From: PUPG01 sp041686485
Lineage (GTDB): Bacteria; Bacteroidota; Bacteroidia; Bacteroidales; UBA7960
Direction: 5' to 3'
Length of the DNA stretch: 64,000 nucleotides
NCBI GenBank assembly: GCA_041686485.1
Contig: JAWLDT010000006.1
Coordinates: 1-64,000, forward strand
Both the position numbers and the translations under genes were made by a program. Every line of letters begins with the position of its first letter. The first letter of the stretch is position 1. The notes beneath the pieces were generated by a model that did not search any database, was not told the origin of the DNA, and worked only from the letters and a program-made list of their open reading frames with translations. This document shows positions 34,144 to 43,104 of this stretch, piece by piece.

Positions 34144-35226
34144 TTAGTTTATTGATTTCGTATGATATACCGAAACTTCCGTGGCTCCCATTCCATAACG
34201 TGCAAATGCCGCATCATAATATTCAACATCATTCCTTTTTTCTAACAAACGGTGTAATTCGGTTTTAAGTGTACCATTACCCACACCGTGAATAAAAACG
34301 AGTTTTTTTATCTTCTCTTTTCGGGCTGCTTCCAGACATTGTTTGACATGGTCAAGCTGAAGCTGCAGCATATCAGCATTTGTCATGTTCATGGTTTGAT
34401 CTGTGAGTTCGGCAATATGCAGGTCCACCTCAGCCATATTATCACCAACTATGTACCTGTCCAGAAAGCCCTCTTTCTGCTTCTTCTGTCGGCTGTCGTC
34501 CTGCACCTGTTCTTCCTGCTCTTTCCAGTGCTTTATCGAATCCGGTACATCAAAACGTTGATTCGCTTTGCTGTGCAACTCCTTAATGGTTGCCACTTTT
34601 ACCGTGATGGCTTTTTGATGCAGCAAACTGTTGAAAACAAAACAGTCTTCTTTGTATATCTTGACAGCCTTGAAGACAATATGGTCTGAAAGTGGAGGCA
34701 CCACTTCTGCCTTTCCTTCTTTAAAAAAGACAGCCTGTAACAGCGCATGACCCCATAGGTCAATTTCTGTTCGTTCCACCTTGCCCAGGTGATATTTTGA
34801 GCTGGCATCAATAGCCCCTGACAGCAATCCGTGATAGTTTCCGGATTTATTTTGATACAAACTGAATAGCGCCTGGTAGGACGAATGATTCACCAAATAA
34901 AAATCCATGGCACTACTCAGCACCTGCTCCTGATTCCGGGGGACCATAGCCAGGTAAATGCCCTGTTCAATAGCTTCGGCCTGATGCGGCAACTTCTCCA
35001 GGGAATCGGTTTTATGTTTCGCAGTTATACCACTTTCTGCCTTTTTGGCAGATGCCGGTGCATTTTGCTCCTCTCCTTCAGCTTTTATCAAATCACCCAC
35101 AGCATAAGGAATCTCAAAACCATCATCGATAGCAACGTTTACAATCTGCTCATCAACAACGCGGGTGACGATCCCACCCCCTCTTTCATTCAGAAATAAT
35201 ACTTTATCGCCTTCTTTAAATTTCAT
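34144..35226 (-). CDS. DUF2027 domain and Smr domain protein
   Basis: The 360-residue cytoplasmic protein has an N-terminal SH3-like barrel (KFKEGDKVLFLNERGGGIVTRV, about 1-50), a linker, a DUF2027 domain in the middle (about 85-220), a charged linker, and a C-terminal Smr domain (about 270-355). The Smr domain shows DLHIAEL and the FIHGVGNGTLKTEL core, related to the nuclease domain of MutS2. Smr domains bind or nick branched DNA or, in some proteins, cleave mRNA on stalled ribosomes; the role of this architecture is unknown. It is a single gene next to rnpB. A TATTTTTG element (35282-35289) could be its promoter. Confidence 0.88.
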   Translation of the reverse strand: MKFKEGDKVLFLNERGGGIVTRVVDEQIVNVAIDDGFEIPYAVGDLIKAEGEEQNAPASAKKAESGITAKHKTDSLEKLPHQAEAIEQGIYLAMVPRNQEQVLSSAMDFYLVNHSSYQALFSLYQNKSGNYHGLLSGAIDASSKYHLGKVERTEIDLWGHALLQAVFFKEGKAEVVPPLSDHIVFKAVKIYKEDCFVFNSLLHQKAITVKVATIKELHSKANQRFDVPDSIKHWKEQEEQVQDDSRQKKQKEGFLDRYIVGDNMAEVDLHIAELTDQTMNMTNADMLQLQLDHVKQCLEAARKEKIKKLVFIHGVGNGTLKTELHRLLEKRNDVEYYDAAFARYGMGATEVSVYHTKSIN

Positions 35227-35281
35227 GTGAGATGGTCTCCTTAACCTGTTCTTTTTTTATTTAATCCCTGCAAATAATGTG

Positions 35282-35289
35282 CAAAAATA
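35282..35289 (-). promoter_or_regulatory. Putative -7 element of the Smr gene
   Basis: TATTTTTG on the minus strand predicts a start near 35275 and a leader of about 50 bases before the ATG at 35226. Confidence 0.35.
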
Positions 35290-35386
35290 ATACAAATCGA
35301 TCGAATATATTTATACGTTTCGGCGTTAGGTCTAGAGGATGTTTTGTTATTTTAGGTTTAAAGTCGGCATTCGGCTGAAAAGTTCG

Positions 35387-35394
35387 TAATTTTG
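35387..35394 (+). promoter_or_regulatory. Putative -7 element of flippase gene (leaderless)
   Basis: TAATTTTG ends seven bases before the ATG at 35401, so transcription probably begins at or next to the start codon. The TTG at 35392 lies within the element and is rejected as a start. Confidence 0.5.
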
Positions 35395-35400
35395 GAGGTT

Positions 35401-36882
35401 ATGCAGGGAAAATTTGTCAAAAACCTGGCCTTATTACTATTCCTGAATCTGATGATCAAGCCTTTCTGGATACTGGGTATTGACCGTACAGTCCAGAATA
35501 CGGTGGGTGCTGATGAGTACGGTTTTTATTTTGCGATATTCAATTTTTCCTTTTTGTTTAATATTTTATTGGATTTCGGAATCACCAATTTTAATAACCG
35601 GAATATAGCCCAGAATAACCACCTCTTAACCAAACACCTCTCCAATATTCTTGTTCTGAAGTTGCTTCTTTTTTTTGTTTACCTGGTGGTCACTTTTGGA
35701 ACTGCCTTGTTTATCCAATACAGCCAGGAACAATTAAAGTTGTTATACTTTCTTGCCTTCAACCAGTTTCTTCTCAGCTTCATCCTGTATTTACGCTCCA
35801 ACCTGGGTGGGTTGCATCTGTTTCGCACCGATAGCGTTATCTCGGTGCTTGACCGAACCCTCATGATCATAATTTGTGCGGTATTGCTATGGGGAAATGT
35901 GGTCGATGATTTTCGGGTCGAATATTATGTGTATGCCCAGACGGTGGGATACATGCTGACAGCTGTGATCACTTTTGTCATTGTCCTGCAACATGCGCAG
36001 CGCCGTTTCCTGCGTTTAAGATGGAATTTTCCTTTTATCCTGGTAATCATCAGGCAGAGTTTTCCATTTGCCTTATTGGTATTGCTGATGACTTTTTATA
36101 ACCGGGTCGACAGCGTGATGCTTGAAAGGATGCTGGACAACGGGGCCCGTTATAGTGGTATTTATGCCACCGCCTACCGGCTGCTCGATGCAACGAACAT
36201 GATCGCATATCTTTTTTCCGTACTGCTGCTACCCATTTTTGCCAGGATGATCAAACAGCAGGAAAATATTGAACAACTCGCCAAACTGGCTTACACACTT
36301 ATAATAACACCTGCCATTATCATTGCTGTAGGGGCATTTTTCTATTCCGAACAGATCATGATGCTGCTTTATCCTATTCATGAAGGTGAAACAGCGGCAG
36401 CATTTGCGTATCGTATTGAGGAGTCATCAACGGTGTTTGGGTTGCTTATGACCTCGTTCCTGGCTATTTCAGGCACTTATGTGTTTGGTACGCTGCTGAC
36501 TGCAAATGGTAGCCTGTTCCGCTTAAATATGATCGCTTTGGCAGGTATGGTACTGAATATCATCCTGAATTTTTCCCTGATCCCTGTTTACCAGGCAGTA
36601 GGCTCTGCTGCTTCAAGCCTGTTTACACAAATGGCGGTGGCTATAATTCAGATTTTCGTGGTAAAAAGTTTGTTTGGATTGCGTACCAACTATAAGCTTC
36701 TGGGAAAGATCCTCGTTTTTCTTGCCGGAACCGTTTTTCTAAACTGGATGTCGGTCATGTTGCCTTATTCCTGGATAATTAATTTTGTACTAATGGTTGT
36801 ATGTTGCCTGCTGTTAGCCCTGGTTATCAGGTTGCTGAGTATTCGCCACATCTACCAGCTGATACGTTATGGTGAAACCTGA
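35401..36882 (+). CDS. Oligosaccharide flippase family protein (Wzx/MOP type)
   Basis: This inner-membrane protein of 493 residues has about 12-14 hydrophobic segments and the layout of the polysaccharide-specific MOP flippases, which move lipid-linked sugar units to the periplasmic face. The opening segment (FVKNLALLLFLNLMIKPFWILGIDRTVQNTVGADEYGFYFAIFNFSFLF) and the central TFYNRVDSVMLERMLDNGARYSGIYATAYRLLD are typical. It is followed by a Wzz-like and an O-antigen-ligase-like gene on the same strand, implying work on O-antigen or exopolysaccharide. No sugar transferases lie between them. Confidence 0.87.
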   Translation: MQGKFVKNLALLLFLNLMIKPFWILGIDRTVQNTVGADEYGFYFAIFNFSFLFNILLDFGITNFNNRNIAQNNHLLTKHLSNILVLKLLLFFVYLVVTFGTALFIQYSQEQLKLLYFLAFNQFLLSFILYLRSNLGGLHLFRTDSVISVLDRTLMIIICAVLLWGNVVDDFRVEYYVYAQTVGYMLTAVITFVIVLQHAQRRFLRLRWNFPFILVIIRQSFPFALLVLLMTFYNRVDSVMLERMLDNGARYSGIYATAYRLLDATNMIAYLFSVLLLPIFARMIKQQENIEQLAKLAYTLIITPAIIIAVGAFFYSEQIMMLLYPIHEGETAAAFAYRIEESSTVFGLLMTSFLAISGTYVFGTLLTANGSLFRLNMIALAGMVLNIILNFSLIPVYQAVGSAASSLFTQMAVAIIQIFVVKSLFGLRTNYKLLGKILVFLAGTVFLNWMSVMLPYSWIINFVLMVVCCLLLALVIRLLSIRHIYQLIRYGET

Positions 36883-36927
36883 TCATTGCCTGCTAACTTT
36901 CAGTGACCCTGTTCGTATAAAATTCTG

Positions 36928-36935
36928 TATTTTTG
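36928..36935 (+). promoter_or_regulatory. Putative -7 element of the wzz-like gene
   Basis: TATTTTTG predicts transcription from about 36942, with a leader of about 64 bases before the ATG at 37006. The Wzz and ligase genes could thus be transcribed apart from the flippase. Confidence 0.45.
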
Positions 36936-37005
36936 CGGCTGCTTAACTTCAATAATATTTGCTTCCTGTCGTTATTTAGTATAAATGTAAAATCAGTCAA
37001 CAGTC

Positions 37006-38049
37006 ATGGATCCAAAAAGTAATGCATTTGATTCCACCAACGTGATTACCTTTCTCATAAGGTGGTGGAAGCATTTGTTTATCATTTGTATTGTTGCGGC
37101 CATCGCTGCGGCAATTTTTTCTTCCCCCCATTTCATTACGCCGAAATTTGAATCGACCGTTACCATGTTTCCGGCTACTTCCGGTAGTTTGTCAAGCTCT
37201 GTTCTGGCCAGCCAGGCAGCAGCGCGGGATGATTTTCTCGATTATGGTGAAGTTGAAGAAGCTGAACGGTTATTGCAGGTGCTTGAGTCTGGAAATGTTC
37301 GTGACCGGGTGGCTGAACGTTTTAACCTGATGGAACACTATGGTATAGATGAAGATGCTTCTTACCTGAGAACAGAACTGATTGAAACATATCACGGAAA
37401 TATCTCTTTTAGCCGTACGCAGTATGGTGCCGTTGAGGTTACCGTCAGGGATGAAGACCCGGCCATGGCAGCTGATATTGCCAATGAGCTTGCCGCTCTG
37501 GCCGACACCGTGCAAAACGAATTGCGTCAGGAAAGAGCTGAACTGGCTTATAATGTCACAAAAAAACAATATGAAAACCTGCTGGCCGACGCCCAACAAT
37601 CAGAAGATACCCTTCGGAAAATTATGAAACAGGGTGTTTTTGACCTGGAAGGCCAATCTTCCATGTTAACCCGCCAGTTGGCCAAAGATGTTTCTGCCGG
37701 CCATGAAGAAGGGGTACGGGAACTGGAAAACCGTCTTGAAAAACTGGGAGATTATGGTGGCGCGTTTATCTACAACAAAGCTTACCTCAGTAATATCAGT
37801 GAGCACCTTATCGTGATACAGCGCCGATACCGGGAAGCCCAGACGGACCTGGAAAATTTTGTGCCCTTTAAATTTGTCCTGGACAAGGCCTACGAACCTG
37901 AACGCAAAGCGTACCCCGTAAGATGGCTGATCGTTGTGCTGACAACCTTTGCCGCCGGCTTTATGGGCGTGATGATATTGATGGTCTACGAAAACCTCCA
38001 GAATAAAGGGATTATTCAGTCGAACGTAAGATCTAAACAAAAATCATAA
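37006..38049 (+). CDS. Wzz-like polysaccharide chain-length / export protein
   Basis: The 347-residue protein has the two-helix layout of polysaccharide co-polymerases: a membrane segment at about 24-42, a large periplasmic domain with a long coiled coil (about 175-245), and a second membrane segment (about 302-326) preceded by the conserved proline region PERKAYPVRW. In the Wzx/Wzy pathway such proteins set chain length. No tyrosine-kinase domain is fused at the C terminus, unlike many exopolysaccharide versions. The O-antigen ligase-like gene follows eight bases downstream. Confidence 0.85.
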   Translation: MDPKSNAFDSTNVITFLIRWWKHLFIICIVAAIAAAIFSSPHFITPKFESTVTMFPATSGSLSSSVLASQAAARDDFLDYGEVEEAERLLQVLESGNVRDRVAERFNLMEHYGIDEDASYLRTELIETYHGNISFSRTQYGAVEVTVRDEDPAMAADIANELAALADTVQNELRQERAELAYNVTKKQYENLLADAQQSEDTLRKIMKQGVFDLEGQSSMLTRQLAKDVSAGHEEGVRELENRLEKLGDYGGAFIYNKAYLSNISEHLIVIQRRYREAQTDLENFVPFKFVLDKAYEPERKAYPVRWLIVVLTTFAAGFMGVMILMVYENLQNKGIIQSNVRSKQKS

Positions 38050-38056
38050 CCTTCTG

Positions 38057-39484
38057 GTGCTACGTGATCTCAGGCTGACTTGGCTATATGGCGGTACCGC
38101 CCTGTTTACCGCGCTAAACCTGGTATTCATTATGTATGATGTATACTGGTTGTTAGCGCTGCCATTCGTGCTGGGCGCTATGTTGCTGTTTTTCTTTTCG
38201 CTGGATAAGCTTATTTGGATAATGGTTTTATTAACACCGTTCACCTTCAAATTCGAACATGAAGGGATGGGGTTTACGGTCAATCTTCCGACAGAGCCGC
38301 TGATCGTGGCCATCATGCTGCTGTTCTTTTTCAGACTCATCTATGAAGGGAGCTATAGCAAACAGGTGTTAAAACATCCGGTCACCATCTTTTTGTTATT
38401 GCACCTGGTATGGATGTTTGTGACCACGGTGAGTAGCGAGATCCCCCTGGTTTCATTCAAATATTTTATCGCACAGCTCTGGTTTATTACCACATTTTAT
38501 TTCGTGGGCATCTATCTTTTTCGCAACATGCACAACATGTCACGGTTTATGTGGCTGTTTGGCTCGGCTTTGGTCATTGTTGTGCTGATAATAACAGCCA
38601 ATCATTACCAGTTTGGTTTTGACCGTGATGTCGGCTACGCTGTTGTGCAACCTTTTTTCAATGACCACACCCATTATGCGGCAGTTCTGGCCCTGGTGGC
38701 TCCGTTTTTTATCCTCATGGCTTTCAATCCGGAGCATAGCGTTCTGCGACGGCGCGTGGCATTGCTGATATTTATTGCTTTTTGCGTCGGTATACTTTTT
38801 AGTTATAGCCGGGCCTCCTGGCTTAGTCTGATGGTGGCTTTTGCCGGGTTCTTTATTCTTCTGTTCAGGCTTAAATTTCGCTTCATTGTGACCGGCCTGA
38901 TCCTGGTCTTTGGTATTTTTCTTGTCTTCCAGACCCAGATCATCATGCAACTTGAGCGCACCCAGGAAGAATCATCCGGCGACTTTACCGAGCATGTCCG
39001 TTCCATTACCAACATCACTTCTGATGCTTCCAACCTGGAGCGTATCAACAGATGGCGCTCCGCCTACCGGATGTACCAGGAAAGGCCCGTGCTGGGATGG
39101 GGTCCAGGAACTTACCAGTTTGTGTATGCCCCGTTTCAACGATCCGAAGATTATACCATCATCACTACACATTTCGGCGATCTGGGCAATGCACACAGCG
39201 AGTATATCGGTCCACTTTCAGAAAGCGGGCTGCCAGGTATGTTGATCAAGATCGGCCTGACACTCGCCGTTCTCGCCACAGGTGTCAAATTATACAAAAA
39301 AGCCCCTACACGCGAAATGAGGCTGATCGCCCTGGGCCTGTCACTGGGCTTTATCACCTATTTTACCCACGGCATGCTCAACAACTTCCTGGATACCGAT
39401 AAAGCATCCGTGCCCTTCTGGGGAATGATGGCTATCCTGGTTGCCATGGATGTTTTCTTTGAGAAAAGAAAGGATGAAGGGTAA
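38057..39484 (+). CDS. O-antigen ligase / Wzy-like polymerase family protein
   Basis: This 475-residue inner-membrane protein has about 11-12 hydrophobic segments and one larger periplasmic loop (about 305-385) containing RINRWRSAYRMYQERPVLGWGPGTY and HSEYIGPLSESGLPG, the hallmark of the O-antigen ligase/polymerase family (WaaL/Wzy). It either polymerises sugar repeat units or joins them to lipid A core or protein. No ATG is available upstream of the first hydrophobic helix; the frame opens at a stop at 38027, so the GTG at 38057 is the best start. It is clearly coupled to the Wzz-like gene. Confidence 0.87.
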   Translation: MLRDLRLTWLYGGTALFTALNLVFIMYDVYWLLALPFVLGAMLLFFFSLDKLIWIMVLLTPFTFKFEHEGMGFTVNLPTEPLIVAIMLLFFFRLIYEGSYSKQVLKHPVTIFLLLHLVWMFVTTVSSEIPLVSFKYFIAQLWFITTFYFVGIYLFRNMHNMSRFMWLFGSALVIVVLIITANHYQFGFDRDVGYAVVQPFFNDHTHYAAVLALVAPFFILMAFNPEHSVLRRRVALLIFIAFCVGILFSYSRASWLSLMVAFAGFFILLFRLKFRFIVTGLILVFGIFLVFQTQIIMQLERTQEESSGDFTEHVRSITNITSDASNLERINRWRSAYRMYQERPVLGWGPGTYQFVYAPFQRSEDYTIITTHFGDLGNAHSEYIGPLSESGLPGMLIKIGLTLAVLATGVKLYKKAPTREMRLIALGLSLGFITYFTHGMLNNFLDTDKASVPFWGMMAILVAMDVFFEKRKDEG

Positions 39485-39593
39485 ACCCCGCCATTATAAG
39501 CTTGTTATCGACTATCTGAAGCATATGTTTGCACAGGCATGGATAAAATCATGCCTTGTTCCCATAAAGTTTGTAAAGGACGGCATTATCCGT

Positions 39594-39601
39594 TAATTTT
39601 G
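39594..39601 (+). promoter_or_regulatory. Putative -7 element of nitroreductase gene
   Basis: TAATTTTG predicts transcription from about 39608 and a leader of about 19 bases before the ATG at 39627. Confidence 0.45.
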
Positions 39602-39626
39602 TCATTCAAATCAAAGCCTAACTATT

Positions 39627-40388
39627 ATGGAAACCATCAAAACCTTATTGAACCATAAAACAATCCGGAATTATAAAAGTGATCCCATCGACAAAAAAGT
39701 GCTTGATGAGATTCTGGAAGCCGGCTTTCGTGCTTCAACAACCGGAAACATGCAGGTCTATAGCGTGATTGTCACAGAGGATGAGGAAAGAAAGAAGGAG
39801 CTCTGTAAACTGCACTTTGGTCAGAAAATGGTTGAACAGGTACCCGTTGTGCTCACTTTTTGTGCCGATTTTAATCGGTTTAACAAATGGTGCCGGCAAC
39901 GTAACGCAGCGCCTGGTTACGATAACTTCCTCTCATTCTTTACCGCCTCGATCGATGCATTGCTGGTCTCGCAAAATGTGGCTGTTGCTGCCGAGGCCCA
40001 CGGTCTGGGAATCTGCTACATGGGACCGACTACCTACCAGGCCAACAAGTTGATTGACTTCTTTAACCTGCCCGAAGGCGTTGTTCCTGTTACCACGCTC
40101 GTGGTCGGTTATCCGGATGAAGATCCCGAACAGGTTGACCGCCTTCCCGCAGAGGGCGTGGTGCATCACGAAACATATAAAGATTATTCCAAAGAGGATA
40201 TCAATAAGATCTATTCCTATAAAGAGAGCCTTCCACTAACAAAAAGCCTGATCGAAGAAAATCAGCTGGAAAACCTGGCCCAGATATTCACCCAAAATCG
40301 CTATACCAAAAAGGACAATGTTCATTTCAGCCGCGAATTCTTGTCGGCCATTGAAAGACAAGGTTTTATGAATCACGGTGAGGAATAG
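39627..40388 (+). CDS. Nitroreductase family NAD(P)H oxidoreductase (NfsA-like)
   Basis: The 253-residue flavin enzyme uses FMN and NAD(P)H to reduce nitro compounds, quinones or similar substrates. It shows the N-terminal FMN-binding pattern HKTIRNYKSDPIDKKVLDEILEAGFRASTTGNMQ (about 9-45), the central AEAHGLGICYMGP (about 122-134) and VVGYPDEDPEQVDRLP. A C-terminal extension (about 185-253) is like that of NfsA/FRP-type members. It is a single gene with its own promoter element, convergent with the GDSL gene only two bases away. Physiological substrate unknown. Confidence 0.9.
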   Translation: METIKTLLNHKTIRNYKSDPIDKKVLDEILEAGFRASTTGNMQVYSVIVTEDEERKKELCKLHFGQKMVEQVPVVLTFCADFNRFNKWCRQRNAAPGYDNFLSFFTASIDALLVSQNVAVAAEAHGLGICYMGPTTYQANKLIDFFNLPEGVVPVTTLVVGYPDEDPEQVDRLPAEGVVHHETYKDYSKEDINKIYSYKESLPLTKSLIEENQLENLAQIFTQNRYTKKDNVHFSREFLSAIERQGFMNHGEE

Positions 40389-40390
40389 CC

Positions 40391-41707
40391 TCAGGGAAAC
40401 AATATACCCTTGAAGTCACCTACCGGCACCTTTGGAACCGAGGCATTGCAGGTGTGGTTTATGGCGGTGATAAATTCGTTGGCCACAATGGCGTTCCCAC
40501 GCGCGGTAAGATGAATACCATCCAGTGAGAATACACCGCCGCTGATATAATCATTGCTGAAGGCTATGGCGTCAAAGTAAATACCGCTTTCAGCTTCTGA
40601 CAAGAGGGTGTGGACGTCAACATGGGCCAGACCATGTTGGTTGGCCGCTGTTTCAATAACATCATTATACGCCGTTACGGCCTCTTGTACCTCAATGATC
40701 TGTTCTTCCGAGAGGTAATATTCCTGCGGTATGGGAACCATTGTACCCCATCCATCTTCTTCGACTTTTTCCATTGGCAGGCTGAGCAACACAAGCTCAT
40801 CACTGGTAAGGTGCCTGAAGCCGGCTTCGTGCTCTTCGTCGGCCACCAGAAAGGCATTGTTCCCTGTTGCAAAATGTATATGCGGCAATTGGGCATACGC
40901 ATCGTTAAGCGCATTTACTACTGCTTCATCCCCGATTTCCAGGGCATTGTACGGAATGGTGCTAAAAAAAGGGGTGCCGGTAATATCCACGATATTGGCA
41001 ATGGCTCCCCGGGCATCGCTGGCGGTAAGCTGGTTTATGATCAGCTCCAGGGTAACCGAAAAGCTGGTCACTGGTGTGATGCCATCACCCTCACCGCCAC
41101 TGGTCGCAAAATTCAGGATGTCGTTGCTTCCTGCCCACAAAGTAAAGAAGGTGGGGTTCATGTCCGTAGCATCAGCAAGCATGGTTGCTGATGTGGGGTC
41201 AGAGGCGAAACGTCCAAAGTAAGGGTTAAGTATTCCATATCCCGGTATGAGCATATGCTGGACCTTTGCACCAGGAACACCCATATTGTGAAATGGCCCT
41301 TCAGCCGGATAGATGTTGTCAAAATTTCCGGGATCGGGATCGCCAGGCATGTCGACAGGCATTAACTCACCATTCATTTCCTGCAGGACCAAACGGTTTC
41401 CAAAACCCAGCTCGTCATTCATCAATGGTTGATTAAAGGAGGTGAGCCCAACATGCTGAAACTGATCCGCCAGGATGTTAGGAAAACTATTTTCCTGGCC
41501 GCTTTTGTAAAGGTCACCATTGGCAAAGCCGGCTGTGAGTGAGTTGCCAACGGCAACATACGTGGAGAAATCTGCTTCTCCCGGATCGGGTGTGTATGTC
41601 TCGATGTCTGCCTCACAGGCAACAAATATCGTTATGAACCATAGAACGGGAATGACCCTGGCGTGTTTTTTTATCAAAAAAATAAATGTAGCTATCATGT
41701 GTCTCAA
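40391..41707 (-). CDS. SGNH/GDSL hydrolase family lipoprotein
   Basis: This 438-residue esterase/lipase-like protein has a signal with lipobox FVAC (Cys31), so it is anchored to a membrane outside the cytoplasm. The SGNH blocks are visible: nucleophile Ser56 in VGNSLTAG, the Gly-Asn pair in WAGSNDILNF (about residue 190), and Asp396-His399 in DGIHLT. The substrate may be a lipid or acylated sugar. It is 43 bases downstream of a FadL-type porin on the same strand, a recurrent Bacteroidetes pair that suggests hydrolysis of a lipid ester and import of the product. A second possible start is at 41698. Confidence 0.88.
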   Translation of the reverse strand: MRHMIATFIFLIKKHARVIPVLWFITIFVACEADIETYTPDPGEADFSTYVAVGNSLTAGFANGDLYKSGQENSFPNILADQFQHVGLTSFNQPLMNDELGFGNRLVLQEMNGELMPVDMPGDPDPGNFDNIYPAEGPFHNMGVPGAKVQHMLIPGYGILNPYFGRFASDPTSATMLADATDMNPTFFTLWAGSNDILNFATSGGEGDGITPVTSFSVTLELIINQLTASDARGAIANIVDITGTPFFSTIPYNALEIGDEAVVNALNDAYAQLPHIHFATGNNAFLVADEEHEAGFRHLTSDELVLLSLPMEKVEEDGWGTMVPIPQEYYLSEEQIIEVQEAVTAYNDVIETAANQHGLAHVDVHTLLSEAESGIYFDAIAFSNDYISGGVFSLDGIHLTARGNAIVANEFITAINHTCNASVPKVPVGDFKGILFP

Positions 41708-41750
41708 TTTGCGTTGTTGTGTAATAGTAATGTGGTTTTGAAAAACTGTA

Positions 41751-42980
41751 TCATAATTGGTAGCTTATTCCGAGCCCGGGGATTAAGATCCTGGACTTAT
41801 AAGTGCCGCCGAAGTCTTCAAGCTTATACACACCTTCATCCTCCAGCCCCATGATGAACAAGAGGCTGGCATCAACACTCAGACGGGAATCAGGAGCAAA
41901 TGAGAGTCCTCCGGTAAAGGCCAGGTTATCCAGGCTTGGCGTTTCGGGTGTGAAGTAATCCTCATGCACGGGCGAAGGGTCAAAGTAGGTACCTGCCCGG
42001 GCAGTGAATAAGTCATTGATTTTGTATTCCCCACCCAACCGTATGATCAGGGTGTTGCTATACTCCCGTGGGTTTTCACTGTCCTGAAGCATATCGGTAT
42101 TGTCTTCAAAGTCAAACGCAAGTTCTTCATAGGTGTTCCAGAAAACATAGTTAAGGTTCAGGCCTATCATCAGCTCAGGAGTTGCCTGGTAAGACGCACC
42201 GGCATCCAGGTTGGCCGGAAGCGGTAACTGCATGCTTACATTTGTGGGAGAGGGGAATCCTGCTGTTAATGATGGTGGAACGACAAAAGTGGCCTGGCCA
42301 TCGTCAACATCCATCTCAATTTCAGAGCGATAACTAACGCCAACAGCGATACCTGACGGATGTGTAAACTGGATTCCTGCATTGAAGCCATAATTGGCGG
42401 TATTCCCTTCGATATTAACCCGGCCCTCGCCATCCGGACCATTCAATGGCAAAGCCCGCTCCAGTTCTACTGCCCCCAGGGCATAGACAAAACCGGCACC
42501 GACAGACAGGTATTCGAAAAGACGATAGGAGAGGGTGGGCTGGATGGTTATAGCCTGCAAAGAAATGTCCTGTATCAGAAAACGGCCTGCCCAGCTATCT
42601 TCCCAGGTAAGGTTATTGCCAAAAGGGGTATTTACCGCAACACCCGCTGCCAGTTTGTCGGTGAGTTTTGCTGCACCGTAAAAATGAAAAGGAGTGCCTG
42701 GCGGGTTTTCTGTACTTGCCTGATAGAGGGAGGGCTGTTCCATTTGGTACGTTATATCGGAAAAAATACCGTTGATACCTCCTGTCACACTAACATCATG
42801 TGGCATCATGGCCAGGCCGCCCGGATTAAAAAAGGCTGCACTGGCATCCATGTGCAGCGAAGTGCCTATCAGGCCCATGCCTGTTTGTTTCTGGCCGTGG
42901 AGGCTTACCTGATAACCTCCTGCCATTGATGAATTTACAGCCAGTAATAAAAGAAGAAGGCTGATCATTGGTTTTTGCAT
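41751..42980 (-). CDS. OmpP1/FadL family outer-membrane transport protein
   Basis: The 409-residue outer-membrane beta-barrel has a signal peptide (about 1-20, ending NSSMAGG) and the FadL signature: an N-terminal GYQVSLHGQKQTGMGLIGTS plug-like segment, the DASAAFFNPGGLAMMP motif (family NPA-type, here NPGGL), and a C-terminal strand (LIPGLGISYQL). FadL proteins import long-chain fatty acids or other hydrophobic compounds by lateral diffusion. The ATG at 42980 (MQKPMISLL) is chosen because it begins the signal peptide; the frame reaches 43022. It is the first gene of a pair with the GDSL lipoprotein. Confidence 0.9.
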   Translation of the reverse strand: MQKPMISLLLLLLAVNSSMAGGYQVSLHGQKQTGMGLIGTSLHMDASAAFFNPGGLAMMPHDVSVTGGINGIFSDITYQMEQPSLYQASTENPPGTPFHFYGAAKLTDKLAAGVAVNTPFGNNLTWEDSWAGRFLIQDISLQAITIQPTLSYRLFEYLSVGAGFVYALGAVELERALPLNGPDGEGRVNIEGNTANYGFNAGIQFTHPSGIAVGVSYRSEIEMDVDDGQATFVVPPSLTAGFPSPTNVSMQLPLPANLDAGASYQATPELMIGLNLNYVFWNTYEELAFDFEDNTDMLQDSENPREYSNTLIIRLGGEYKINDLFTARAGTYFDPSPVHEDYFTPETPSLDNLAFTGGLSFAPDSRLSVDASLLFIMGLEDEGVYKLEDFGGTYKSRILIPGLGISYQL

Positions 42981-43104
42981 AATAAATGGTTTTGAATCGT
43001 TGACATTGAAAATGTGGTGCAAGATATAAAAAACACAGGCTTAAAACAAATGTTTATAAGCATAATCGATTTCATGGCGTAAGGAGGTGTTGACTGGCAA
43101 GCAA

